In this document: one piece after another, positions 23,704 through 34,887 of the stretch | Layout: each line of letters starts with the position of its first letter | Numbering within the stretch: position 1 is the first letter of the stretch | DNA from: Takakia lepidozioides | Lineage: Eukaryota; Streptophyta; Takakiopsida; Takakiales; Takakiaceae | Assembly (NCBI GenBank): GCA_030704615.1 | Contig: CM060733.1 | Coordinates: 60,452,001 to 60,516,000 of the forward strand | Direction of reading: 5' to 3' | Length of the DNA: 64,000 bases | Notes under the pieces: generated by a model | What the model saw: the letters and a program-made list of their open reading frames with translations, nothing else | What the model was told of the DNA's origin: nothing | The model's database searches: none | Position numbers and translations under genes: made by a program

Positions 23704-24004
23704 GCCTCTCATTTTACAATAATAGGGTCATGAACGCAAGAAGGACGGTGGGGGCCGTCGTCCGGACGACGGGCGCCCCCCCCCACGCGCCCGCCCGCCC
23801 ACGCCCGCCGCTGGTGCCGCGGCTGCCCCTCCCGGGGTCCGTCCCCTGGTGCCGCTCCGTCTCTGTCCGCTCCGCTGTCGGCCAGCCGCTGGGGCGGGTC
23901 CGCTCCCGCTAGTCCGCCTGTCCGCGGGTCCGCCCGCCTGCAAGATCTGGGCCGTCCAGTACCTGAATCCCATCGCAGCCCTCCCATTTAGAGGGCCTTA
24001 TCTC
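23704..24004 (+). repeat. Left terminal inverted repeat of the giant MULE
   Basis: The first 47 bp are AT-rich (to TCATGAACGCAAG), the next ~170 bp are very GC-rich with CGTCCGGACGACGGGCG, and the inner end is GGGCCTTATCTC. It aligns throughout with the reverse complement of 50652-50951, with small indels and substitutions. Confidence 0.93.
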
Positions 24005-24539
24005 ACATTGCCATTAAGATGTCACTCTTTGTTTGTACGAATTGCGGTGCGTGCGGGCGTAGTCGTTGCCTAGCACATGTTTCGTGTCTTTTGTGTTTTC
24101 ATGACATTTTCATGATGTGGAGGGCAGGAGAGATCGGAGCCCTACAGCCACCATCGTGCATATGCTTCCACTATTTTTCGTCATTTTTTTTTTGCTGGCG
24201 GGCCGTTTTTGCGATTTCATTTTGTACATGTAATGCGTTTTGCCCACTTCGTTTGGCCTCTGTCCGGTCCATTGCAAAATGGCCAATGTCTTGTTAGGGT
24301 TTTGTTCCAATGGGCGGACCGATTACAAGCCTGCCTAAAGACGACCTTAGTTTACATTTGGGCTATGGTGTCGTTCAATTTTATAATTATTCATGTTGAG
24401 GTAGCCATCCGTCCTCAGATCACCCTCCTCAGTCGGAACGGTAACCATGGGCAAGATGCTAGCGAAAATCGCTCCGAAGCATATTTACATGAGGGCATGT
24501 AAAAACATTGCAAAATTCCATATCCAACCATGACTGTTA

Positions 24540-25180
24540 TGTGTGTCTTGGCAGAGTTATCGTCAGTCTGTCCAATTGTGTCTGTTGGCTGTGTTAGCCT
24601 GAAGACTCTTGAACTATCTCACATCTGCAGTATGGTCTCCCCTATAAAAAAATCGGGTTCGACAGCCAATACTTGTCGGCCTGGATACCCATATGTCTGT
24701 TGCTTCGTTAGTCTTGCTTTGTTGGTGTGGTAATCGGAGCCCCTCTTGGGAGCTGTGTCCTCACATCGCCTGGAATATGTTCGCGAGTCTTTTGTGATGT
24801 TAGTCTGTCCGACAACGGTCTTGCGGCGTCTGTGTACGCTGGCTGTTGTGAGAAACTGTGAAACCATGTGCCCCGCGTCGAAAATTTTGCTGTACACCCT
24901 TCCGTCTGTCAGTCTGTTGCCTGCCAGTCTTTTCAACTAGTTTGTTGTCTCTGTCGCACCGTTAGTCTAGTCTCTGCCTGCAGCTTGTTACAGAGGGCGA
25001 CGGAACAATGACATGTTGACCTGCCAGTCTGTCAACCTGCCAGTTTATCTGTTTTTGTATAATCTGTTTCGTCGTCAGTCTGTTGCAGTCGGGTGGACCT
25101 GCTTAGTGGATTGTGTTGGTCTGCTCAAATTGGTCTACTGATTCTAGTCTACTGGACTCTGTCTGCTATTCACTCGGTCT
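24540..25180. repeat. Motif-rich MULE body, GTCTG(T/C)TG family, left block
   Basis: AGTCTGT, GTCTGTTG and CCAGTCTG recur every 10-40 bases, e.g. CTGCCAGTCTGTCAACCTGC near 25,020. No ORF is supported in 24005-25600 apart from the cargo exon that follows. The repeats look like leader or intron DNA built from the same short motif seen elsewhere in the element. Confidence 0.6.
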
Positions 25181-25607
25181 CTGCTGTTGCACTGGGTAGA
25201 CCTAGTAAATGCAACGGGCGGCGGTGGCGGCGTCAATCATGGCCGCCACGTCGTGCCGTGGGTGTACTGCATTTCCCACTCTCCGGGTCAGCTTGAACTT
25301 CAACTTCGTCTTCCCGCCGGTGCTGTGGTCTGCTTTTGTCAACGTCTGTTTGCTTGCGCAGACTTCTTTTCGCGCGCGCAGTTTGGAGAGTCATCTTGAC
25401 CCCAACAGTCGCAAGACTGTTTTGCTTCTCGTAGCCCGTTGCGTTCCTCGTCTTCTGCTGTGTACTTGTCATTTTGGTTCTCGTTTTTCTGTCTGTTTTC
25501 GTATGTAGTGTTCGTTCTCACCGGTTCTCGCACTTTCTGTTTTCCTCCATTCTTTGCACTTCTCCTTTTTTGTTGGGCCCTCTGTCTTTCTCTGTTGTGT
25601 TGTGTAG

Positions 25608-26251
25608 GCGATAGAGGAAGCCCTGCGCGAAGGGCGGGCCCACAGATCGACTTTTGCACGTCACGCGTTTTGAAGAAGCTGCGAAAGATATTGGTTACTC
25701 CCAAAAGAGTACGATCGCAAAATAGTGGAAGCATGTATTGAATTCCGTGTAGCCAAGGAGGAGAACCCAGAATGGAAGAAGGATAGGCTCAGGTGTCCTT
25801 TCTGTGAGGAAGCCATAAATGACAAAATCCAGTTGAACCGCCATTGTGTGGACATAGGTGGCAAGGGCACCATTCCACCGAATTTCAAGTCGTGGCCCAT
25901 ACCGGTATCGCACAAAGCTAAAGATTAGGCTGTTTTCAATAGCCGCGGCGCAAACCCAATTCCGCCGAAGTACAGAGAAATTGCGCCACGTACTGGCGGT
26001 TGCCGGAAGGATGCACTAGGCAGTCTGGAGGAAGTGCCGTGCCCTCCCCGCAAGCGAAAACTCAGTGATGGGGCAAAAAAAAAAGCGGGAGCGAAAGCGG
26101 CAAGGTCTGCTCGCGATGCAAACATGTCAGTCCTACAGGGGCGTCCGTCCGGATCGCATCAGGCAAGCTCTGCTCCGGATGCAAGCATTGCGGGCCTACA
26201 TGGGAATCCGCCTGATGCGAGCCAGACCAAAAAGTCTCGGCAGACTATATC
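25608..26251 (+). pseudogene. MULE cargo ORF, Cys-rich, unrecognised (left half)
   Basis: After a good acceptor (TTGTGTAG), one frame runs from 25608 to 26251 with two in-frame stops (TGA near 25,670 and TAG at 25926-25928). It encodes a basic Glu/Lys-rich start, then RLRCPFCEE with KIQLNRHC (a C-x2-C...H-x-C cluster suggesting a zinc finger). A Ser/Ala/Gly-rich basic tail with PPRKRKLSDG, a nuclear-localisation-like motif, follows. The frame is cut by the gypsy element at 26252 and resumes at 32716. It may be a zinc-finger DNA-binding accessory protein of the MULE or a captured host gene. The family is not recognised. Confidence 0.55.
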
Positions 26252-26889
26252 TGTCAAGGACTAGAACATAACAGAACATAAACAAGAGATCAGACTAGAG
26301 GTACAAGACTAGATAAGAAGTCAAGGTCGGGTGGCCGAATGCATGGTAGGTGAACATGAATCAAGATGATGCTTTATAACAATGGACAAGAGTACAAAAT
26401 ACTTGAACTCGACTCGGATACTGGAATGCTGAAACTGAACTGGGACTGGGATCCCAGATACTGGAAATTGGACTGGATACCGGAAGCTGGACTGGAGTAC
26501 TGGACTTGGAACAAAAGTAGCTTGAACTTGTGTTGGCGAGACTGAAGAGTGTCCAGTCTCGCCTTCTATATATACTGGCTACTAAAAAAGCTTCCCAAGA
26601 AGCTTCCCCTGTGGAGGTTTCTTGCTGAGAAGTTTCCAAGATTAAACAAGGTTTCTTGATGGAGAAGCTTCCTTAAACAAAGGAGGTATCTTGATGGAGA
26701 AGTTTCCTTCCTCGAAAGAAGCTTCCTGAGTAGTTTCCCAAGTTACTTTTTGGTAATTTGGTAAATTCCCGGTAACTTGGGAAGTAATGGTAAATCACGG
26801 TAGATCATGATAAATCACGGTAAGTCATGGTAACTTGATAACTTCTGGTATTTACTCCTGGTAATTTCCTCTGGCCTATGTCCGTGACA
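26252..26889 (-). repeat. LTR of element 1 (3' LTR)
   Basis: It spans TGTCAAGG to CGTGACA and matches 32089-32715 over its length with scattered changes. The inner edge at 26890-26908 reads on the minus strand as a purine-rich polypurine tract, GAGGATTAGAGGGGGTAA, which marks this copy as the 3' LTR. Confidence 0.93.
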
Positions 26890-27489
26890 TTACCCCCTCT
26901 AATCCTCTAGCGCCGAGTTCCTCGAGGAGCGTTAAAATCTTAGACTTGCTTAGAGTTGGAGAAAATCCAAAATCCGACGAATGGTACTTGCCAAATATTC
27001 GGCTCTTCGTTCTTGACTCAAATGATTTATAGGTCCCTGTAACCATCGATAGTGTCCAACACCTTGAACTTGGGACCACACAGTAATTTGATCATTCTGA
27101 TTTTCGAAGCTGCCTTGACAATGATTTCGTTGCCCTCTGGGTCCGAAGCCTCAACCTCCAACAGAATTATCAGACTTCAAGTAGACTCCACTTGCCGTCG
27201 TACGGGGTCCAGATGAGAAAGTACGCGTCGCATTGGTGGCCCATCGTCTCGAGAGCGTCGGCGTGATGTTGAAGGTCGTGAAAGTTGGAATGGCTAATCT
27301 GGTAGTTGGGTAAGCGACAACTCCAATGTATCTGGTTCTTGTGACTCCATGCTGCCAATACAAGATACAAGAGTGCTGGAAGTGTAGCTATATATACTGA
27401 TGTGTGGTGCTCCTCCCTCCTTAGCGTGTACCAGGTACATTGAATGTGGAGTCTTCTCCTTGAAGCTAACTTGGCTAACATCATCGTTG

Positions 27490-27694
27490 TGACGTCTCAT
27501 TGACGTGTAGCTCGGGGCTTAGCTGGATATCGTTGATGAAACTCTTGGACTTTGTCAGAGGCATTGACGAGGTTGGATGAAGGTTCCCACGTTCGTTCGC
27601 TGATGTCGTAGCCTTTCTAATGTACGAAATACTCAAGACGTTTATACTTGATGCGAGAGTCTAGGACTTCGTCGACTTCATACTCAATTTCCAA
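27490..27694 (-). pseudogene. Element 1 chromodomain
   Basis: Minus-strand translation gives IEYEVDEVLDSRI, LEYFVH, a stop in place of the expected Trp, KGYD, then TWEPSSNL. This is a chromodomain of the type that targets chromoviruses to heterochromatin. It ends ...ATRQ at about 27,495. It directly adjoins the inverted integrase segment. Confidence 0.8.
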
Positions 27695-27699
27695 TTTCC

Positions 27700-28535
27700 A
27701 AGACCACCGATTCAATCCTTGTTATTGTAGATCGTTTTACGAAGATGACACATTTCATTCCATGTAATAAGAAGGTTACCGACGAGAAAACTGCAAGACT
27801 CTTCCTCAATAATATCTACCGCATTCATGGACTCCCGAATGACATCGTATCTGATCGAAGACCACAGTTCATATCAAATTTCTGGAGGGTTTTATTTCAC
27901 ATATTGGATACTAAGATCAACCTCTCTACAGCTAATCGTCCACAGACTGATGGTCAAACCGAACGTATAAACCAGATTTTGGAGTAGTATCTTCGTTGTA
28001 CGATAAATTATCACCAAGATAATTGGACGGACCTTCTGTCATTGGCTGAGTTTGCCTACAACAACACTATACATTCTTCGACCAAGCAACTCTCCATTTT
28101 TCTCTCCATTATGGTCAATCATCCTTGAGCAAACTCTTTCCACATAAAAACTGTTGGAAGCCCTGCTGCAGAAAACCTTGCTACTCATCTTGCTACGATT
28201 CACAAGGAGCTTACATCCCACCTCGCAGAAGTCAAAAACAATATAAGGAGTATGCAGATCAACGTCGCCAACTCCAACCCCAGTTCAAGGTCGAAGATCG
28301 TGTGTGGCTTCTTCGACGGGACATATAAACCTCGCAACCATCAAAGAAGTTGGATTATCAACGCCTGGGACCATTCAAAATTATTCGACAAATAAATCCG
28401 ATCAGTTTTCAGCTTGAACTCCCACGAAGTATGCGCATCTATCCAGTCTTTCATGTTTCACTATTGGAGTTGTATCATCTATCGAATATTCTAGGGAGAG
28501 TTTCCGTACCACTTCCACCAATCGAAGTCAATCAT
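27700..28535 (+). pseudogene. Element 1 integrase core, in inverted orientation
   Basis: The plus strand encodes DSILVIVDRFTKMTHFIPC, GLPNDIVSDR and TANRPQTDGQTERINQ, the DDE core blocks of a retroviral-type integrase. The C-terminal segment ends at PLPPIEV. The rest of pol is on the minus strand: the zinc finger and SVSMDFIT lie right of this block and the chromodomain left of it. The block of ~830 bp has therefore been flipped in place. Several stops interrupt it. Confidence 0.85.
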
Positions 28536-29278
28536 GTAATAAAGTCCATAGACACGGACGACCATGGACCTTTGGGAATGGGTAATGGTTGAAGAAGGCC
28601 CGTAGGTCGATGTCGTGTACCTTTCGCTCTAGCACACGTGTCACAAGATTCTATAAATTCTTTCACGAGTTTCTACATCTGTGGCCACCAATAGTCCCTG
28701 GATATCAACTCCAATGTTTTGTTGAAGCCGAAATGTCCTACAGCCGGAAAATCATGACATATTTGAAGAATTCGAAGTCGTGTAGGTCCTGGAGGTACAT
28801 AGAGAAGTCCCTTGAAGTAAAGTAAGTCATCTTTGAATTCGAAGTCGTTTGTAAGATGTGGGTTGTCTCGAGGTTGATTTAGTTGACTTCGTAGTGTCGT
28901 AGCAAAATGATCGCTCTTCAGTGCTTCCTGAATCTCCTTTATGATTTCTGCATCGTCATAGGTGGACATGGATAGCATATTCAATTGGAGATTTGCTGGT
29001 TTTAGGATGATGGATTTTGTTTGGTCAAAAGCTGCATCCCCTTCTTTTGGCACAAGATACGATCGTCGAGAGAGAGCATCTGGTTTTCTTTGAAGATGTC
29101 CGGGACGGTAGGTAATAACAAAATCAAACCTTGCAAACCTTGCTGACATACTCCATCTCACTTGACGTCGATTCAAAACACGAGCACTCATAAAATATTC
29201 GAGGTTTTTTTGTGATCGGTATAGACATGACCTGATGTTTAACTCCCTCCAATAGATGTCGTCACTCCTCAAAAGCAT
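28536..29278 (-). pseudogene. Element 1 RNase H and integrase zinc-binding domain
   Basis: The frame shows [22 protein letters not shown] (C-terminal RNase H block), then an HHCC zinc-finger region with [18 protein letters not shown] and, after a TAG, ESCDTCARAKG. The sequence then runs to GPWSSVSMD and stops at the inversion boundary. Confidence 0.85.
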
Positions 29279-29491
29279 CGATAATCGCTAGAAGTTCTTT
29301 GTCATGGATTTCATAATTGATCTCCGCAACGGAAAATTTGCGAGAACGAAAACCAACAGGGTAGAGTCGGCCATCTGTACTATATTGAGAGAGTACCGCG
29401 CCAAGTGCAAAGTCTGATGCATCTGCTTCTAAGAAGAATGGTTTAGATGGGTCTGCATATACCAGTATGGGAGCCGTTGTAAATGCCTGCT

Positions 29492-30284
29492 TCAGCCTTT
29501 CAAATGTCTGGTCAACCTTCTCGTCCCATACAAATTTGTCATTCCATGTGAGTCATGTAAATGGTGCAGCAATTTTGGAGTAGTCATTGATGAAGATTTT
29601 ATAGAAACTTGCAAAGCCCAGAAAATATTGTACATCTCGGACCGAAGTTGGTTTAATCCACTCGATGATGGTTTGTATTTTCTTCTGATCCATAAAGACA
29701 CCTTTGTCGGAAATAATGTAGCCCAGAAATTCGACCTCAGATTGATGGAAAAGACATTTCTCCAACTTGGCATATAGTCTTTTTTCTCTTAATTTATCAA
29801 GGACAAGGCGTACATAGCGACCATATTCTTCTTTATTCTGTGAAAATATCAAAATATCGTCCAAATATATGACTACAAAGTCATCTAAAAATTCTCGAAA
29901 GATGTCATTCATCATATGTTGGAAAATTGCTGGAGCATTTGTAAGACCGAAAGGCATAACACTGTATTCAAAATATCCATACCTTGTTCGAAAAGTTGTT
30001 TTCTATTCGTCTCCTTCTTTTATCCGTACAAGGTTATAAGCTCCTCTCAAGTCGATTTTGGTGAAAATCTACGTTCGTCCCAGCTGGTCGAGAAGCCCAG
30101 AAATTAGCGGCAACGGATAACGATTCTTGATTGTGACTTTGCTGAGACCGCGATAGTCGACACACATGTGTAATGATCCGTCCTTCTTTTTCACAAATAA
30201 GATAGGCGCCCCCGCGGGTGATTTTGAATGTCGGATAAAGTGCTTCGACAAATTTTCATCAATGTATTCACATAATGCAGCCAA
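29492..30284 (-). pseudogene. Element 1 reverse transcriptase
   Basis: Blocks in order are [21 protein letters not shown] (30284 leftward), MPFGLTNAPAIFQ, the catalytic IYLDDILIFS and LGYIISDKGV. Two frame changes break the domain between 29,950 and 30,100. Confidence 0.88.
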
Positions 30285-30803
30285 CTCCGTCTGGGATAAG
30301 TAGATTGGGCCGAATGGTGGTTGGGCTCATTCTTGTAACTCAATTGCACAGTCATAAGGTCAATGTTCTGGCAATATGTCTGCATTTTTTTCTCTCGAAG
30401 ACATCTTTGAAATCTTGATATTGAGCGGGTAATGTTGAAGTACCTTTGTCTGTTGTGGTCTTAATCGGAGTCGCATAAAGTGCAAATGTCGCCTCCTTTT
30501 GGTAGCTCTCATGAAAACTTTAGCTCCAAGGAATAGGGGTTGAATACCTTCGATATTTCTACATTTTTGTCTTGCAGAAATTTTTCGCGAGCACTAATCG
30601 ATGTCGGGATTATGAAGTACGAACCAGTGAAGTCCAAGGATCACAGGAGTCGTTGGAGACTGGATGACATTGAAAACAATATGTGATGCTTGATCTTTAA
30701 GCTTCACTTCAAGTGGTCAAGTTTCATGGTCCACATTTCCTGATGCTAATGGTCGTCCATCGATGACTTCAACGGGGGCCGAGAGTTTCTTCTTTACGAG
30801 CGT

Positions 30804-31010
30804 TTAATTATTTTGCTTCGCAAAGTTTTTGTCCATAAACAAGCTGACTCCTGAGTCCAAAAGTGCTTCTACAGTGATATCTCGATTTTGCACTCTCTGA
30901 TTTTTACCGGAACTGTGAAGCAAGGTGCAGGGTCTGGAGGTAGAAATAGACCTTTTTTCGGTAAGGAATTTGTGGTGTCCAGCCGCATGGTCCCTACTGT
31001 GACTGAACAT
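30804..31010 (-). pseudogene. Element 1 aspartic protease region
   Basis: A short minus-strand frame with EALLDSGVSLFMDKNF, corresponding to the D-S-G active-site region of gypsy proteases. A zinc-knuckle region could not be recognised with confidence to its right. Confidence 0.6.
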
Positions 31011-31404
31011 CTTCGTTTTCCGACCTCCTCGTATCGAACACTTGAGTTGTGCCCCGAGCTTTGAATCTTCTCTTGTTCGGGCAGTTTAATGCTATGTGAT
31101 CTTCTTCTTCTTCCCGCAATAGAGGCATAATCCATTCGAGCGTCGTCTTTGTTTTTCTTGTGGCGTCAATGGCTTGAATCAGACATCATCAATCTGCATA
31201 GGATCACTACTGGATGTCTGATGGATAGTTATGTTTGGTGTCGTAGTAGCAGTGGCATGATGCGTCGTAGACCATCCAGATCGTTTCTCTTCGTTTCTTT
31301 ACACTTTTCGAACAAACGATTATCGCATGCAATGACTTGGGTGATGAATTCACTCAGTGTGCTCACGTTTGGCATTGTCAGCAACAAATCTTTTACATCA
31401 TCTT

Positions 31405-31921
31405 TTAGTCCACATCGAAACTGACTAATGAGGCTCTTCTCATTCCAGTCAAGGTCGCACGCAAGTTTTCGAAATTCGGCAGCATAAACGGAAGCATGAC
31501 GTGCTCCTTGTCAAAGATTTCGCATCTTTGTTTCTGCAACTCTCTCTCTCTATCATTTTCTCCAAACGTTGCAGTGAACTCGGACATGAATGCTTCAAAA
31601 TTGTATAGTAAATGCGAATTTTTTTTCTAATAGCAGTGCAAACCAAGATAGGGCAGTGCCTGACAGAAGGTTGCCCACGAATCCCACTTGAATACCTTCA
31701 TCGGGATAGCGTTGTGGATGTAGTCGTAGGAACAGTCGTACTTGTTGAACAAAACCACGAAATCTTGATCTCGTCCCATCAAATTTCTCGGGCATGCTAA
31801 TCTTTGGTTCTCTCGTAATTTGTTGAAGAGGAACCGTTGCAGTAGGAGCTGTTGTAGTAGGGACTCGTATGGTTGAACATCCATTGTTCGACTCCTTTAA
31901 TTCTGAAATTTGTTGTTGCAA
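31405..31921 (-). pseudogene. Element 1 gag
   Basis: Minus-strand frames contain MPEKFDGTRSRFRGFVQQV and GNLLSGTALSWFA, the retrotransposon gag capsid pattern, followed by EFTATFGENDRER. The frame is broken near 31,600. Confidence 0.75.
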
Positions 31922-32088
31922 ATTGTGGAGAGCGTTGCCAAGATCTTGAGACCGATCAGCTTACAATTGGGCGGTAGATGTACGAAGTTCTTGCATCTGG
32001 AGCTGAAGACTCTGCAATGTGGTGACCATTTCCGCCAATACGTCTTACATCTTAACTAACTAAAGAACAAACTTTAGTCTCGCCAAAC

Positions 32089-32715
32089 TGTCAATGACGA
32101 GAACATGACAGAACACAAACAAGAGATCAGACTAGAGGTACAAGACTAGACAAGAAGTCAAGGTCGGCGTGGCCGAATGCATGGTAGGTGAACATGAATC
32201 AAGATGATTTTTATCACAATGGACAAGAGTACAAAATACTGGAACTCGACTTGGATACTGGAATGCTGGAAACTGGACTGGGATACCAGATACTGGAAAC
32301 TGGACTGGAGTACTGGACTTGGAACAAAAGTAGCTTGAACTTGTGTTGGCGAGACTGAAGAGTGTCCAGTCTCGCCTCCTATATATACTGGCTACTAAAA
32401 AGCTTCCCCAAGAAGCTTTCCCTATGGAGGTTTCTTGCTGGAGAAGTTTCCAAGATTAAACAAAGGTTTCTTGATGGAGAAGCTTCCTTAACAAAGAGGT
32501 ATCTTGATGGAGAAGTTTCCTCCAAATGAAGCTTCCTGAGTAGTTTCCAAGTTACTCTTGGTAATTTGGGAACTCCCGGTAACTTGATAAGTAATGGTAA
32601 ATCATGGTAGATCATGGTAAAATCCCGGTAAGTCATGGTAACTTTCGGTAACATGGTAACTTGATAACTTCTGGTATTTACTCCTGGTAAGTTCATCTGG
32701 GCTATGTCCATGACA
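32089..32715 (-). repeat. LTR of element 1 (5' LTR)
   Basis: It spans TGTCAATGAC to CATGACA and is the second copy of the 26252-26889 LTR. Inside its inner edge the minus strand reads GTTTGGCGAGACTAAAG. That does not match the common initiator-Met primer site, so the priming tRNA is unclear. Confidence 0.93.
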
Positions 32716-32865
32716 ATACCCATCAGTTCCTCCAGTGAGTCTGAGTCTGCCGATGTTCTGCCCCCGCCGTCTGCCGAGCGTACCGACAACATCATCCGAA
32801 ATAATGACTTTCGAAGGGCAAGGTCCACTGTCCAATGCTGGATATTGCTTATCTGAGAGGACAAA
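32716..32865 (+). pseudogene. MULE cargo ORF, right half after gypsy insertion
   Basis: The frame resumes in the same phase as 26251. Removing the element and one copy of the duplicated pentamer joins SRQT to IPISSSSESESADV, continues PPPSAERTDN and ends in a stop near 32,855. The Ser/Glu-rich acidic tail has no recognisable domain. Confidence 0.55.
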
Positions 32866-32875
32866 CTTAGATATG

Positions 32876-34623
32876 CTTAGCGGGACTTATGGGGGTGGGC
32901 ATAGGACTCCATGGGGGCGGAGACCTGTGGTGGGAGTCGTGGGAGTCTTGGGACTCATCACGGTCCATAGGGGCCGTGGTGAGTGGCCAAGACTCACCGC
33001 GACTCAAATCATCGAGAGTCGAGTGTTTTGTGGTGGTTCGCCATAAAATGGCAATGGCTGGTTGTGAAACCCCCCCGCGGACAGCTACAGAAGTATATAG
33101 GGGGGAGTATTAACCCCGAGAACGGTGCAAAGCCCGTTGGTGACCAAACTAGTGAGTAAGCGAGCGAGCCGGAAAGCGACCAAAGAGTGGGGAGCTGTTC
33201 CGGATTGTCAACTACCAAAGGGAATTCCCGCTGGTTCCAAATCGGTGGAGGTTTCTTGGTAGAACAAAGGGGGACCGTTATGCCCCGGTAGCAGCCGAAG
33301 CTCCAAGTTGGCCCGGCGGCCAGGTTGGGAGTCAGGCACGCGCATCAAAGCGTAACTATGACTTGAGGGGGAAGCTTTACTGAAGTGAGGTGCGCGACAA
33401 CGTGCTTCCATTCCGTACTATAATCGTGTAGCCTCGGGACGAAATCGTAGTGCGGCTTTGGCGTGTTCTCGTACCTCATGCCAGCATTCCAAGGCGGACC
33501 AATTGTAGTGATTGGGGCGCACGGTTGGTTCAAGGTTATCTTCCTAGTCAGAAAGGGGTTCAAGGTGAAGCTTTGCTCAAGGTGATGCCAAATAAGTGGC
33601 ATCACGAGCGGTCGCCAGCAAATGTTGTTGCAGTAAGGTGATTCGATCCTTGGGGAGATTGTTCCTTGGCCTTGAAGTGGCCAAGAAGAGTGTACTGGGA
33701 GGAGCTTGAGAGGCTCCACCCTTTGGCCGAGATTGGAAAAGTCGCCGAACTAGCTAGTGGAGAGTAGAGTCATGTGTGGGGTTTGGTTCTTTGCCATGGG
33801 ACGCCATGGGTGCGGAAACAAACTCCTTGATGTGGGACGCCACAACTTGGATGTTCTTTTCTACAAAATGGACAAGTCGATGAGGACAAGTAGGGGTGTG
33901 TGTCGCGGCCCTTTGCCTTGAGGGCAGGGGGTCGGGATGCAGAGGGGCTGACCCTGTGGTGGGGGCGGTGGCAGCAATAGGTACGGGGGGCTGAAGCACC
34001 CTTGAGTGCCCAAGGCACTCAAGGAGGCGGAGGCGCTCACTAGGTGGAGCCCCGCACACCGGGTTTGCGGGGGGGGTGGCTCCACAGGGGTGGGTGGTAG
34101 CTTAATTGGACTTATGGGGTGGCATAGGACTCACCATGGGGCGGAACCTGGTGGTGGGAGTTCGTGGGAGTCTTGGGACTCGCCACGTTCCAATGAGGCT
34201 GTGGTGGGTGGCCCCATACTCACCCGACTCATCACCGGGAATCGAGGGTCTTCGTGGTGGTTCGCCATAAAATGGCATGGTTGTTTGTGAAACCCCACGG
34301 ACAGTCACAGAAGTAAATATAATAGGGAGTAGTAACCCCGAGAACGGTGCAAGTCCGTTGGTGACCAAAAACTAGTGAGTAAGCGAGCGAGCCGGAAAGC
34401 GGCCAATGAGTGGGGAGCTATTCCGGAAATGCCATCTACCAAAGGGAATTCCACTAGGGCCCAAATTGGGGAGGGTCTGTTAGTGAAAGAAAGGGGGACC
34501 GTTATATCCCGGTGAGCAGCCGAAGTTCCGAGTTGGCCCGGCGGCCAGGTTGGGAGTTAGGCGCGCGCATCAAAGCGAGTACTATGACTTGAAGGGGAGC
34601 TTACCGAAGTGAGGTGCGCGACA
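32876..34623 (+). mobile_element. Mini LTR element of family 2 (internally deleted)
   Basis: Two same-orientation copies of the family-2 LTR flank only ~500 bp: a 5'-truncated copy (32876-33399) and a complete one (33901-34623, TGTCGCGG to GCGCGACA). The internal part has no gag-pol. No initiator-Met primer site follows the left copy. This is either a non-autonomous derivative or the result of recombination among nested copies. Family-2 LTRs also bound the decayed element at 36980-42911, in the opposite orientation. Confidence 0.75.
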
Positions 34624-34639
34624 GCGAGTCTCCTGGTCA

Positions 34640-34870
34640 CAAGCGTCTCGAGACTCCACAGTAGTCTGCTGATTTTCCCAAGCAGTGTGCTCCATGACAT
34701 GTCTTCTGCTCAATTTCCATGCCAGTCTGCTGAGACTCCAAACTAGTCTGCTAAGACTGCATACCAGTCCGCTGAAAATCCCCGGCAGTCTCCTGAGACC
34801 TCCCCATCCCCCCAGGTTGCCGGACCTGGCTAGCCTTACGACAGTCCCCTGGTTTTTCATGACCCTGCAA
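34640..34870. repeat. Motif-rich MULE body, GTCTGCTG block
   Basis: CCAGTCTGCTGAGACT (34723 on), CTAGTCTGCTAAGACT, CCAGTCCGCTG and GGCAGTCTCCTGAGACC follow one another at 20-30 bp spacing. The blocks are imperfect copies of one short unit. Confidence 0.7.
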
Positions 34871-34887
34871 CAGCCAGAACAACCTCT

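Larger units (their letters stand above)
26252..32715 (-). mobile_element. Ty3/gypsy chromovirus (element 1) with internal inversion
   Basis: Two ~630-bp LTRs flank a gag-pol region read on the minus strand in the order gag, protease, RT, RNase H, integrase zinc finger and chromodomain. That order defines a chromovirus. The integrase core between zinc finger and chromodomain lies on the plus strand, showing an internal inversion. The flanking pentamers are ATATC (left) and ATACC (right), a 5-bp target duplication with one change. Reading through the site restores the cargo frame, so insertion was into an exon. All ORFs are broken. Confidence 0.92.

Noticed and set aside
23709-24073. Arg/Ala/Gly-rich ORFs at 23.7-24.1 kb and at 50.66-50.93 kb
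   Set aside because: They lie in the GC-rich inverted terminal repeats of the MULE. Long frames come from base composition only.
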